A stretch of DNA of 49,052 bases from contig WOUW01000022.1 in assembly GCA_009773055.1 (NCBI GenBank), positions 1 to 49,052 of the forward strand, written 5' to 3'. The position numbers were made by a program, and so were the translations under genes. The notes below the pieces were generated by a model. That model was not told the DNA's origin, did no database searches, and saw nothing but the letters and a program-made list of their open reading frames with translations. This DNA comes from Paracoccaceae bacterium (GTDB lineage: Bacteria > Pseudomonadota > Alphaproteobacteria > Rhodobacterales > Rhodobacteraceae). This document shows positions 18,477 to 26,510 of the stretch, piece after piece. Within the stretch, counting starts at the first letter, position 1; every line of letters starts with the position of its first letter.

Positions 18477-18989
18477 ATGCGAATACGTTCTGCCCTGCTG
18501 TGTCTTGCCATGATTGCTCTGACCGGTCCGGTTCTGGGGGCAACGATGCGCGAACTGGACGGGGCCGAGTTGCGCCGTGTGGTCCGCGAAGGCGACCTTC
18601 TAGGGTTGAAGCAGGTCATCTCGTCCGTCGCCCGCCAGACCGAGGGCGAGCCGGTCGAAGCCCGCGCCTTCGAGGCCGACGGTGTATTCTACCGGATCGT
18701 GCTGAAGACAACCGACGGAAGTCTGATAAGCATGATCATCGACGCCAAGACCGGGAAACAGGTGGCCAAGGGGTCCGCCGTCGGCAAGCAGATTGTCGCC
18801 GCAGCCGAAAGCGGCGCCAAGTCCAAGGGTGGCAAGGGCCCGGCCGCGAGTGACAAAGCCAAGGGCAAAGCCGGCGGGAACGGGAACAACGGTGGAAGTG
18901 GGAACGGGAACAGCGGCGGAAACGGGAACGGTGGGGGCAACAGCGGCGGAAACGGTAACGGTGGGGGCAACGGCGGCGGGAAGAACTGA
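18477..18989 (+). CDS. PepSY-like periplasmic protein with Gly/Asn repeat tail
   Basis: A 170-residue protein. The signal peptide MRIRSALLCLAMIALTGPVLG is followed by a PepSY-like fold: GLKQVISSVARQTEGEPVEA, then FEADGVFYRIVLKTTDGSLI and IIDAKTGKQVAKG. Proteins of this kind often precede PhoPQ-like two-component genes and may act as periplasmic sensors or inhibitors. From about residue 105 the tail is Lys/Ala then Gly/Asn-rich, partly encoded by a 30-bp tandem repeat. A GTG at 18435 could extend the protein by 14 residues. The response regulator and kinase genes follow on the same strand. Confidence 0.72.
   Translation: MRIRSALLCLAMIALTGPVLGATMRELDGAELRRVVREGDLLGLKQVISSVARQTEGEPVEARAFEADGVFYRIVLKTTDGSLISMIIDAKTGKQVAKGSAVGKQIVAAAESGAKSKGGKGPAASDKAKGKAGGNGNNGGSGNGNSGGNGNGGGNSGGNGNGGGNGGGKN
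18911..18970 (+). repeat. 30-bp tandem repeat, two copies
   Basis: Two adjacent 30-base units (18911-18940 and 18941-18970) differ at one position and encode the SGGNGNGGGN-type tail of the PepSY-like protein. Confidence 0.85.
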
Positions 18990-19033
18990 TTTCGCCTTAA
19001 TTGTTGCCAGATTTGCGGATAATCCTTGCCGAC

Positions 19034-19664
19034 ATGAGAATACTGCTGGCTGAAGACGAACTGGTTCTGTGCGATCAGATCAAGAAGGTCCTCGTGGCCG
19101 AGGGCCGGATCGTGGACGTCGCCAATGACGGCCAGGAGGCCTGCTTTCTGGGGACGACCGAACCCTATGACATGATCATCCTAGACCTCGGCCTGCCGAT
19201 CCGCGACGGAATCTCGGTTCTGCGCGAGTGGCGCAGCGTCGGCGCGCGACGGCTGGTCGGACCGGGTCGACGGGCTGGATGCCGGGGCGGACGACTATCT
19301 GACCAAGCCCTTCCACCTGCCGGAACTTGCCGCACGGGTGCGGGCGACGTTGCGGCGCAGCTCGGGCCGGTCGAATCCATTGTTCCAGATGGGCGGTGTG
19401 GTTTTCGACACCCGCCATGGCCGCGCGACGGTGGACGGGGTGCCGGTCGATCTGACCTCGCAGGAGGTCGCGGTGCTGTCCTATCTGATCCACAACACCG
19501 GACGGCTGATTTCGCGGACCGAACTGTCCGAGCATATCTACGAATACGACGGCGACCGCGATTCCAACACCATCGCGGTCTTCATCAACCGCCTGCGCAA
19601 GAAGCTGGGGCCTGACCTGATCCAGACAGTGCGCGGGCGTGGATACATGATCGACGCAGCGTGA
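19034..19664 (+). pseudogene. PhoP-like response regulator, broken by internal deletion and frameshift
   Basis: The first part (from ATG 19034) encodes a normal receiver start: MRILLAEDEL with E7/D8, phospho-acceptor D51 in MIILDLGLP, and GISVLREWRSVG. At about 19241-19247 the frame changes. In the shifted frame the sequence resumes with ARDGWSDRVDGLDAGADDYL, TKPFHLPELAARVRATLRR and a complete winged-helix DNA-binding domain (LTSQEVAVLSYLIHNTGRL to TVRGRGYMIDAA), ending at 19664. The stretch xxxPVLVLT expected between, including the conserved switch threonine, is missing: roughly 20-26 bases, with a length not divisible by three. Read straight through, the first frame ends at 19615 as nonsense. 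Either a real recent loss of function or a sequence error. Confidence 0.85.
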
Positions 19665-21022
19665 TGGTGTCTCTGCGCCAACGAGCCTGGATCAGCGGCG
19701 GAGTGTCGGCGCTGGTGTCGATGGCGGTTGGCATCCTGCTTCTGTATTCCTTCCTGAACCAGCGCGAATCCGACCGCTTCGACCGCGCGCTGACGGAACG
19801 CCATACGCAGGCGGTTGTGGCGTTGAGCTATGCCGCGGACGATCCGGCGCGGCTGGCCGAGCTGTTGTTCGACCCGCAGTATCAGACGCCGTTTTCGGGG
19901 CGCTACTGGCAGGTGACGTCACCAGAGGGTGAGATCTTCGCTTCGGGGTCGCTTCTGGGCGCCAGCCTGCCGGGCGGTGACACGGTAGAGGCCAAGCTGG
20001 AACTGCGGGATGCGGCCAACCCGGATGTCGAGGAGGTGCGGGTTGCTGCACAGCGCATCACGCTGGAGGACGGTAGCGCCTGGGACGTCGCGGTTGGCGA
20101 AAGCCTGGCGCAACTGAAGGCCGACCGCCGGGACCTGCGGCAAAGCCTGGGAGCGGCCTTTGCGCTGGTGGCGGTAATCGGGCTTGCGAGCGTGCTGTTC
20201 CAGACGGCGGCGATCGTGCGTCCGCTTGACCGGCTGCGGCGCGATGTGGCGCAGCGCTGGGACCGGGACGAAGCACTGAGCGTGGCGGACTACCCCGAGG
20301 AAGTGGCTCCTCTGGTCAGCGACATCAACACCCTGCTGACCCGCAACCGCGAGATCGTCAGCCGGTCGCGGCGGCAGGCGGCGGACCTTGCACATGCGCT
20401 GAAGACACCAAGCGCGATCCTGCGCAACGAGCTGTCGGTCCTGGCCGAGAAGTCGCAGGACATGGGCAAGGCGCTGGACGCGCTGGACAGGGTCGACGCC
20501 CAACTTGCCCGGTCGCTGGCGCGGTTGCGCACCGCCAACACCGGCGAGACGGTGCAGGTGAAGACCGACCTCAGTCATTCGATCAACCGGTTCCAGCGGC
20601 TGTTCGGCATGATGGCGGACCGCGAGGGCAAGACCCTGTCAGTCGCCTGCGAGCCGGGGCTGATGGTTCGAATGGATGCGCAGGACATCGAGGAGGTGCT
20701 GGGCAACCTTCTGGACAATGCGCTGAAGTGGTGCCGCACGCGGCTGTCGCTGACGGCCTTGCAGCGCAAGGGCGGAATCGAGGTGCTGATCGAGGATGAC
20801 GGGCCCGGCATTCCCGAAGCGGACCGGGCCGAGGCGGTGCGGTCGGGTGCGCGGCTGGACACGTCGAAACCCGGGACGGGGTTGGGGCTGGCCATCGCCA
20901 GCGACCTTCTGCTGGCGTACGGAGCGGGGCTGGTGCTGGAAGACAGCAAGGGGCTGGGCGGATTGGCCGTCCGGATCACCCTGCCCGCCCGCCCGGCGCG
21001 TCCGTCGCGGGAACTGGCCTGA
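19664..21022 (+). CDS. PhoQ-like sensor histidine kinase
   Basis: A 452-residue membrane kinase. Two transmembrane segments (about residues 11-31 and 161-181) flank a periplasmic sensing domain of about 130 residues. The phospho-acceptor histidine is H244 in DLAHALKTPSAIL, the PhoQ-type H-box. The N-box is NLLDNALKWC, and ATP-lid motifs are DDGPGIPE and GTGLGLAIASDL. All catalytic motifs are intact, unlike the cognate regulator just upstream. The ATG at 19664 overlaps the regulator stop (TGATG); the GTG at 19661 is an alternative. Convergent with the glycerate kinase gene, six bases apart. Confidence 0.92.
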   Translation: MVSLRQRAWISGGVSALVSMAVGILLLYSFLNQRESDRFDRALTERHTQAVVALSYAADDPARLAELLFDPQYQTPFSGRYWQVTSPEGEIFASGSLLGASLPGGDTVEAKLELRDAANPDVEEVRVAAQRITLEDGSAWDVAVGESLAQLKADRRDLRQSLGAAFALVAVIGLASVLFQTAAIVRPLDRLRRDVAQRWDRDEALSVADYPEEVAPLVSDINTLLTRNREIVSRSRRQAADLAHALKTPSAILRNELSVLAEKSQDMGKALDALDRVDAQLARSLARLRTANTGETVQVKTDLSHSINRFQRLFGMMADREGKTLSVACEPGLMVRMDAQDIEEVLGNLLDNALKWCRTRLSLTALQRKGGIEVLIEDDGPGIPEADRAEAVRSGARLDTSKPGTGLGLAIASDLLLAYGAGLVLEDSKGLGGLAVRITLPARPARPSRELA

Positions 21023-21028
21023 CCGCAT

Positions 21029-22273
21029 TCAATCCGGTGGCAGCACCAGAATCGCGCGGAAGTCGTTGACATTGGTCAGCGTCGGGCCGGTGACAACCTG
21101 CGCGCCGGCGCGGGAAAAGTAGCTGTGCGCGTCATTGCGCGACAGTGCTTCGGCGGCCCCTGGGATTTGGAGCGTCGTGGGAGAAACCAGAGCGCCCGCC
21201 ACTTCGGCAGCGCCGTCCACCCCGTCAGTATCGCAGGCAATGGCATGGATCTGCGGGTGGCCGTCCAGCGCAAGGGCGAGGGCCAGACAGAACTCGGCAT
21301 TCGGACCACCGATGCCGTCGCCCCGGCGGGTGACTGTGAGTTCGCCGCCGGACAGGAGGAGGACAGGTCTGTCGCCAGGTTTCAACTGCGCCGCAATCTC
21401 GATGGCCCTGGCGGCCTGATCGCGGGCGACCACGCGCGCCTCTCCCTCAAGGCTGTCGCCAAGGGTGCGCACCTGGGCAAAAGGCGCGGCAAAAGCAGCG
21501 GCGGCGGCAAGGGATTGGGCGGGGGCCGCGTAGATGACATTCTCGGTGCGCGACAGGCGCGGGTCGCCGGGAGGGATTACGCCGGAATGGTCGAGCGCGA
21601 CGCGGGCATTGTCGGGGACCGGGATCGCCCAACGGTCGAGGATCGCGCGGACCTCGTCCGGGGTCGTGGCGTCGCCGACCGTTGGGCCGGAGCCGATGAA
21701 GGCAGGGTCATCGCCGGGAACATCCGAGATCATCAGCGCCAGCATGTGCGCCGGATAGGCGGCAGCGGCAAGCTGACCGCCCTTAACGCGGGACACGTGC
21801 TTTCGCACGGTGTTCATCGCCGAAATTGGCGCACCGGAGGCAAGGAGCGCCGCATTGACCGCCTGCTTTTCGGCCAGCGTCATGTCCTGCGCGGGCGCGC
21901 ACAGAAGGGCCGAGGCCCCGCCCGAGATCAGCGCAAGGACGAAGTCGTCTTCGGTCAGGCCCTGCACAAGTTGCAGCATCCGCTGGGTGGCCTCCACCCC
22001 GGCCTGATCGGGGACGGGGTGCGCAGCCTCGACAATCTCTATCCCCTTGCAGGGGCGACCATAGCCGTAGCGGGTGATCACGAGGCCGACGCATGGCCCC
22101 CAGACAGCCTCCACCGCTTCGGCCATCCGAGCCGAGGCCTTGCCTGCACCAATGACGATCAGGCGGCCCTTAGGCTTTTCCGGCAGGAACCCGGCCAGCG
22201 AGCGCATCGGATCGGCAACCTCGACGGCACGGTCGAAAAGCTGGCGCAGGAAGGTGGCGGGATCAGGAATCAT
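21029..22273 (-). CDS. Glycerate 2-kinase (GckA/TtuD, MOFRL family)
   Basis: A 414-residue enzyme phosphorylating glycerate to 2-phosphoglycerate with ATP. Signatures are LIVIGAGKASARMAEAVE near the N-terminus, ALISGGASALL, NTVRKHVSRVKGGQLA, and the C-terminal MOFRL region (LLSGGELTVT, GGPNAEFCLALAL, DTDGVDG). Some members were named hydroxypyruvate reductase in error. It starts within the stop codon of the lacI-type gene (ATGA). As the last gene of a large leftward catabolic island it suggests glycerate is an end product. Confidence 0.92.
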   Translation of the reverse strand: MIPDPATFLRQLFDRAVEVADPMRSLAGFLPEKPKGRLIVIGAGKASARMAEAVEAVWGPCVGLVITRYGYGRPCKGIEIVEAAHPVPDQAGVEATQRMLQLVQGLTEDDFVLALISGGASALLCAPAQDMTLAEKQAVNAALLASGAPISAMNTVRKHVSRVKGGQLAAAAYPAHMLALMISDVPGDDPAFIGSGPTVGDATTPDEVRAILDRWAIPVPDNARVALDHSGVIPPGDPRLSRTENVIYAAPAQSLAAAAAFAAPFAQVRTLGDSLEGEARVVARDQAARAIEIAAQLKPGDRPVLLLSGGELTVTRRGDGIGGPNAEFCLALALALDGHPQIHAIACDTDGVDGAAEVAGALVSPTTLQIPGAAEALSRNDAHSYFSRAGAQVVTGPTLTNVNDFRAILVLPPD

Positions 22274-23274
22274 TTGGCAAGGCTCGACGCGCGGGGAACG
22301 AGTGTGACGGGCGTAACGGTTTCCGGGGCGGGACGCTGGTCCTTTTCCAGCCAGTTGAGCACCGTTTCCGCCATTGCCCGGCCAAAACCTGCGATGTCGC
22401 AGCGAACCGACGAAAGGGCGGGAAAGGCCTGGGCGCAATCTTCGATATCGTCGAAGCCGACGACCTTCAGGTCCGGGCCTACAACACGGCCAAGCTCGGC
22501 GCAGCCGGTCAGAAGGCCAAGCGCGGTCAGGTCGTTGAAGCACAGGACCGCGTCGATCTGCCCATGGTCCCGCGCCAGCCGGTGCGCGGCCTCGCGTCCG
22601 AAAGCGCGGCCCGGGCGGCCCGGAAGGTGCAGCGGCTGCAAGCCCCGGGCCGCCAGTGCGGCAAGAAAGCCAGACATCCGCAGCTGCGTGACGGCGCGAC
22701 CTTCAAGACCGCCGACGAATGCGATGGCCTTCGCGCCCTGGGCCAGAAGGTGCTCGGTCGCAAGACGGCTGCCTTCGGGATAGTCGGGGGCGGCAAAGGG
22801 AAAGCGCGTGCTGTCCACCACACGCCGCAGCACTTGCAAGGCGGGGACATTGGCCCGGGCGATGGCGTCGAAGGTCGCGGATTCGGCGCCATAGGCGGGC
22901 GACACGATCAGCGCGGAGACGGAATGTTCCAGCATTGCGCCGACGACCTGGGCCTGAAGCCCGGGGTCTTCGTCGGTGTTGGCGATCACGGTCGCATAGC
23001 CGCGGGCCGACAGCGCCATCTGCAGCGATGTGGCAAATTCGGTGAAGAACGGGTTCCTAAGATCGTTGATGACAAGGCCGATCAGTCCCGCGTTGGCCGA
23101 GCGCAGGTTGGCTGCCGCGCGGTTGTAGACATAGCCAAGCTCGCTCATCGCGCGGCGCACGTCTTGGCGCGTCTGGTCCTTGACCAAGGGGCTTTGCTGC
23201 AAAACAAGGCTGACGGTCGATTTCGACACCCCGGCCAGGGTTGCCACATCGATGATCGTCGGCCGCTTGTCCAT
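22270..23274 (-). CDS. LacI-family transcriptional regulator
   Basis: A 334-residue repressor. The N-terminal helix-turn-helix is IDVATLAGVSKSTVSLVL, with the hinge helix after RAAANLRSANAG. The rest is a periplasmic-binding-protein-like ligand domain (LIGLVINDLRNPFFTEF, VVGFDDIEDCAQAFP). Sugars or sugar derivatives are the usual ligands, which fits the transporter and dehydrogenases in the same cluster. It lies seven bases after DUF993 and overlaps glycerate kinase. Candidate operators with a LacI-type CG-centred symmetry lie at 37984-38017. Confidence 0.93.
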   Translation of the reverse strand: MDKRPTIIDVATLAGVSKSTVSLVLQQSPLVKDQTRQDVRRAMSELGYVYNRAAANLRSANAGLIGLVINDLRNPFFTEFATSLQMALSARGYATVIANTDEDPGLQAQVVGAMLEHSVSALIVSPAYGAESATFDAIARANVPALQVLRRVVDSTRFPFAAPDYPEGSRLATEHLLAQGAKAIAFVGGLEGRAVTQLRMSGFLAALAARGLQPLHLPGRPGRAFGREAAHRLARDHGQIDAVLCFNDLTALGLLTGCAELGRVVGPDLKVVGFDDIEDCAQAFPALSSVRCDIAGFGRAMAETVLNWLEKDQRPAPETVTPVTLVPRASSLAK

Positions 23275-23280
23275 CGCACC

Positions 23281-24450
23281 TTACGCCTGTTCGACCCCGT
23301 GCAGGGCCAGAAGCGTCTGCATCCGCGCTTCTGCCAGATCGGGGCGGGAAAGCAAGCCTGCTTGGTCCGCAAGGCGGAAGACCTGCGCATAGTGGGTGAT
23401 GTCGCGGGAAGACTGGAAGCCCGCGGGCATGATGAAATGCCGCTGGTGGCCGTTGAGCCAGGAGAGGAATGCGATACCCGCCTTGTAAAAGCGGGTGGGG
23501 GCCCGGAAAATCTCGCGGCTGAGCGGGACTGTGGGGGCGAGAAGGCGGTGATAGGTGGCGCTATCGCCTTGCGCCAGGGCTTCGAGGGCCTGGGCGGCAG
23601 CGGGAGCGATGGCCGCGAAGATGCCGAGAAGTGCGTGGGAATAGTGCGTGCCGTCGCCTTCGATCAGAGGGGCGTAGTTGAAGTCGTCGCCGGTGTAGAG
23701 GCGGACGCCTGCGGGGAGCCGGGCGCGGAAGGTTTCCTCATGCGCCTGATCGAGGAGGGAGATCTTGATGCCGTCCACTTTCGCCGGATTCTCGGCGATG
23801 AGGCTGAGAACGAAGTCCGAGGTTTTGGCGACGTCGGTGGAGCCCCAGTAACCGGCGAGGGCCGGGTCGAACATGTCACCAAGCCAGTGGAGGATGACCG
23901 GGTCCTTGGCCCCGTCGATCAGGCGGCGGTAGACGTAGGTGTAACTGTCTTCGGTGGCGTTGATCGCGGTGAAGGCACGCGAGGCCATCAGGATAAGCTG
24001 GCCGCCCGCCGCCTCGATCGCTTCGGCCTGGTCGGTGTAGGCGGCGAGGATGGCGTCGGGGGTGGTGAGGTCGCCCGGCGATTTGTGGTCGGTGCCGGCC
24101 CCGCAGGCAACGCGGGGGGTCATGGGGTGGACCCTTGCGGCGCGCATGGTGCGCTGGATCAGTTCGACGGCGGTCGGCCAGTCAACGCCCATGCCGCGTT
24201 GGGCGGTGTCCATCGCCTCGGCGAGATGCAGGCCCTGGTCCCAGAGCTGGCTGCGGAAAGCAAGCGTCGCGTCCCAGTCGACGGCGGGGCGGGTGTCCCA
24301 GGGGTTCCGCTCACGCAATGGGTCGGAGACGACATGGGCAGCCGCGAAGGCGGTTCTTGTCAGTGCGGCTTTCGGGGCGCGGGGCGCGAGCGGGGTGCCG
24401 GTGAGGCGGTAGGATTCAAGCCGGGCGTCGGCGGTGGGGAGGGTCAGCAT
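23281..24450 (-). CDS. DUF993 family (dihydrodipicolinate synthase-like TIM-barrel) protein
   Basis: A 389-residue protein of the DUF993 family, related to the class I aldolase/DHDPS superfamily. K229 in VDGIKISLLDQ stands where DHDPS-type enzymes have the Schiff-base lysine, and YTGDDFNYAPLI follows as in that fold. Other conserved stretches are HPMTPRVACGAGTDH and FLSWLNGHQRHFIMPAG. No reaction is established to my knowledge; aldol cleavage of a 2-keto or 3-keto sugar derivative would fit the setting. The start at 24450 has AAAGG upstream. An open extension upstream lies over the intergenic repeat and is rejected. Confidence 0.8.
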   Translation of the reverse strand: MLTLPTADARLESYRLTGTPLAPRAPKAALTRTAFAAAHVVSDPLRERNPWDTRPAVDWDATLAFRSQLWDQGLHLAEAMDTAQRGMGVDWPTAVELIQRTMRAARVHPMTPRVACGAGTDHKSPGDLTTPDAILAAYTDQAEAIEAAGGQLILMASRAFTAINATEDSYTYVYRRLIDGAKDPVILHWLGDMFDPALAGYWGSTDVAKTSDFVLSLIAENPAKVDGIKISLLDQAHEETFRARLPAGVRLYTGDDFNYAPLIEGDGTHYSHALLGIFAAIAPAAAQALEALAQGDSATYHRLLAPTVPLSREIFRAPTRFYKAGIAFLSWLNGHQRHFIMPAGFQSSRDITHYAQVFRLADQAGLLSRPDLAEARMQTLLALHGVEQA

Positions 24451-24544
24451 GGGTCGGCCTTTCGGGCGGGTCGTGAATGGAGCGCTGGCGCGCAAGCCTT
24501 TTGTCTCGCCTCTGCGCGCCAAGGGCGCGCAACCGGCTCGGTCA

Positions 24545-24591
24545 CTGGGGGTGCTTCGCCCCCCAGGCCCCCAGAGAGTATTTGGGAAATG
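24545..24591. repeat. Dispersed intergenic repeat, copy 2
   Basis: CTGGGGG and CCCCCAG (24545-24551, 24560-24566) form a 7-bp hairpin, followed by GCCCCCAGAGAGTATTTGGGAAATG. It matches copy 1 at 12746-12787 in order and orientation. It separates the Dabb gene from DUF993 and could divide the island into two transcripts. Confidence 0.6.
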
Positions 24592-24604
24592 AGCAAGGGA
24601 AAGG

Positions 24605-24922
24605 TCATGGCTGCTCCTGAAGGATAGGCAGGTCAAAAACGAGGATTCCGTCGATCCCACCCTGGGCTGCGGCGACGAGGGCGGCTCCGACACGTTTGTG
24701 GTCGGGGTGGTCCTGGTAGGCTGCAAGCGCTTCCCAGTCGGCGAAATCCACGGTGAAGCCGTGGAGATAGCCGCGTTCGATCTTTTCCGGGCTTTCGCTG
24801 CGGCCGGAGTGGACGGCGAGGATGCCGCGGAGGTTCAGGCTATGGAGGTCGGCGAAGATCGCTTTGATTTGCGCTTCGGAGACCTCGGGGCGGGCTTTCA
24901 GAAGGACGATGTGGCGGATCAT
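24605..24922 (-). CDS. Dabb family (stress-responsive alpha/beta barrel) protein
   Basis: A 105-residue protein with the Dabb pattern: MIRHIVLLKARPEVSEAQI at the start, and YLHGFTVDFADWEALAAYQDHPDHK in the middle with the conserved H-P-x-H. Dimeric ferredoxin-like folds of this type include cyclases and hydrolases acting on small carbonyl compounds, but many are unassigned. The start overlaps the stop of the GMC oxidoreductase by four bases, so it is likely linked to that enzyme's product. Confidence 0.85.
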   Translation of the reverse strand: MIRHIVLLKARPEVSEAQIKAIFADLHSLNLRGILAVHSGRSESPEKIERGYLHGFTVDFADWEALAAYQDHPDHKRVGAALVAAAQGGIDGILVFDLPILQEQP

Positions 24923-26508
24923 GCGGGGACTTTCCGGACGGCGTTGATCATGTCGGCGGCTTTCTCGGCGATCATGATGGTGGCGGCGTTGGTGTTGGAG
25001 GAGACGACCGTGGGCATGATCGAGGCGTCGACCACGCGGAGGGCCTCGATCCCGTTGAAGCGGAGTTGGGGGTCGACGACGGCTTCCGCGTCCGTGCCCA
25101 TGCGGCAGGTTCCGGCGGGGTGGTGGTCGGTCTTGGCGTTCTTCACGGCGTAGGTGAAGTAGTCCTCCTCGGTCTTGATGTCGGGGCCGGGCAGGCGTTC
25201 GGCGAGGACGAAGGGTTTCAGGGCGGGCTGGCGCATGATCTCTTGTGCGAGTTTGAGGCCCTTGATCGACATGTCGCGGTCGTAGGGGTCTTCCCAGTAG
25301 TTCGGGTCGATCAGGGGGGCGGCTGTCGGGTCAGCAGAGGCGAGGCGGACGGTGCCCCGGCTGCGGGGGCGGAGGAAGGCGGAGTTCAGGGTGACGCCGC
25401 CTTGCGGCATGGCAGCGACGCCTGCCTCGATCCCCGAGCCGAGGCCGAGGTGGAACTGGATGTCGGGCGAGCGGGCGGAGGGGTCGGCGTACCAGAAACC
25501 GCCGGTCTCGAAGAGGGAGGAGGCGACGGGGCCTTTGCGGGTCAAAAGGTATTGCAGGCCCGCCAGCGCCGACCAGAGCGGTTTCGCGTAGCGGTCGTAA
25601 GTGTGCGGGCCGGTGCATTCGGCGATGACGAAGAGGTCGAGATGGTCCTGCAGGTTCGCGCCCACTTGCGGGCGGTCGAGGACCACTGGGATGCCAAGGC
25701 GCTGGAGGTCGTCCGCCGGGCCGATGCCGGAGAGTTGCAGGAGGCGCGGGGAGCCGATGGCGCCGGAGGAGAGGATGACCTCGGTCGTCGCGCGGTGGGT
25801 GGTCTCGGAAGTCTGGACGCCGATCGCCCTGCCCTTTTCGGTGACGATGCGCAGGACTTGCTGGCCGGTTTTCACGGTCAGGTTGGGGCGGTTCAGGGCC
25901 GGTTTCAGAAAGGCTGTAGCGGTGGAGGACCGGCGATACCAGCGCTGGGTCAGCTGGTAGTAGCCGAGGCCGTCCTGAGTTTCGCCGGTGAAGTCGCGGT
26001 TCCTCGGGATGCCGATTTCGGACCCGGCGGCGAAGAAGGCTTCGCAGATCGGCAGCGGAGCGCGGGGTTGGCTGACGCCGAGGGGGCCATCTTTGCCATG
26101 AAAGCGGTTTTCAAAGCTGTCGTTGTGTTCGGACTTCCGGAAGTAGGGGAGGACATCCTCATACCCCCAGCCGGGGCAGCCCATCTGGCGCCAGTCGTCG
26201 TAGTCCTGCGCATTCCCGCGCGTGTAGAGCTGGGCGTTGATCGAGGAGCCGCCGCCGATCACCTTGGCCTGGGTGTAGCGGATCTGCATGCCCTTCATGT
26301 GCCGCTGCGGGACGGTCTGCCAGCCCCAGGAGCCGATGCCCTTGGTCATCTTCGCGAAACCGGCGGGCAGGTGGTAGAACGGATGCCGGTCGCGGCCTCC
26401 GGCTTCAAGGAGGAGGACCTTGGCCGCCGGGTTCTCAGACAGGCGCGCAGCGAGGACGCAGCCTGCCGAACCTCCGCCGATGATGATGTAGTCGTAGCCT
26501 TCGGTCAT
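24919..26508 (-). CDS. GMC family oxidoreductase (choline dehydrogenase-like)
   Basis: A 529-residue FAD enzyme. The dinucleotide fold is YDYIIIGGGSAGCVLAARLS, followed by the GMC signature GGGSSINAQLYTRG. The catalytic pair lies near the C-terminus: histidine in DHHPAGTCRMG and asparagine in VVSSNTNAATIMIAEKAADM. Members oxidise primary or secondary alcohols of choline, sugars or aliphatic compounds. A GTG at 26514 overlapping the upstream SDR stop is an alternative start. It is one of two GMC enzymes in the island; this one resembles the BetA/AlkJ branch. Confidence 0.9.
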   Translation of the reverse strand: MTEGYDYIIIGGGSAGCVLAARLSENPAAKVLLLEAGGRDRHPFYHLPAGFAKMTKGIGSWGWQTVPQRHMKGMQIRYTQAKVIGGGSSINAQLYTRGNAQDYDDWRQMGCPGWGYEDVLPYFRKSEHNDSFENRFHGKDGPLGVSQPRAPLPICEAFFAAGSEIGIPRNRDFTGETQDGLGYYQLTQRWYRRSSTATAFLKPALNRPNLTVKTGQQVLRIVTEKGRAIGVQTSETTHRATTEVILSSGAIGSPRLLQLSGIGPADDLQRLGIPVVLDRPQVGANLQDHLDLFVIAECTGPHTYDRYAKPLWSALAGLQYLLTRKGPVASSLFETGGFWYADPSARSPDIQFHLGLGSGIEAGVAAMPQGGVTLNSAFLRPRSRGTVRLASADPTAAPLIDPNYWEDPYDRDMSIKGLKLAQEIMRQPALKPFVLAERLPGPDIKTEEDYFTYAVKNAKTDHHPAGTCRMGTDAEAVVDPQLRFNGIEALRVVDASIMPTVVSSNTNAATIMIAEKAADMINAVRKVPA

Positions 26509-26510
26509 AT

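Noticed and set aside
19241-19247. Programmed ribosomal frameshift in the response regulator
   Set aside because: A simple slip would not restore the missing PVLVLT strand and conserved threonine, and no slippery heptamer is seen. A deletion or sequence error fits better.
22564-24627. Plus-strand open frame of 687 codons
   Set aside because: It is antisense to the LacI and DUF993 genes, both of which have recognisable domains. High GC makes long shadow frames common here.
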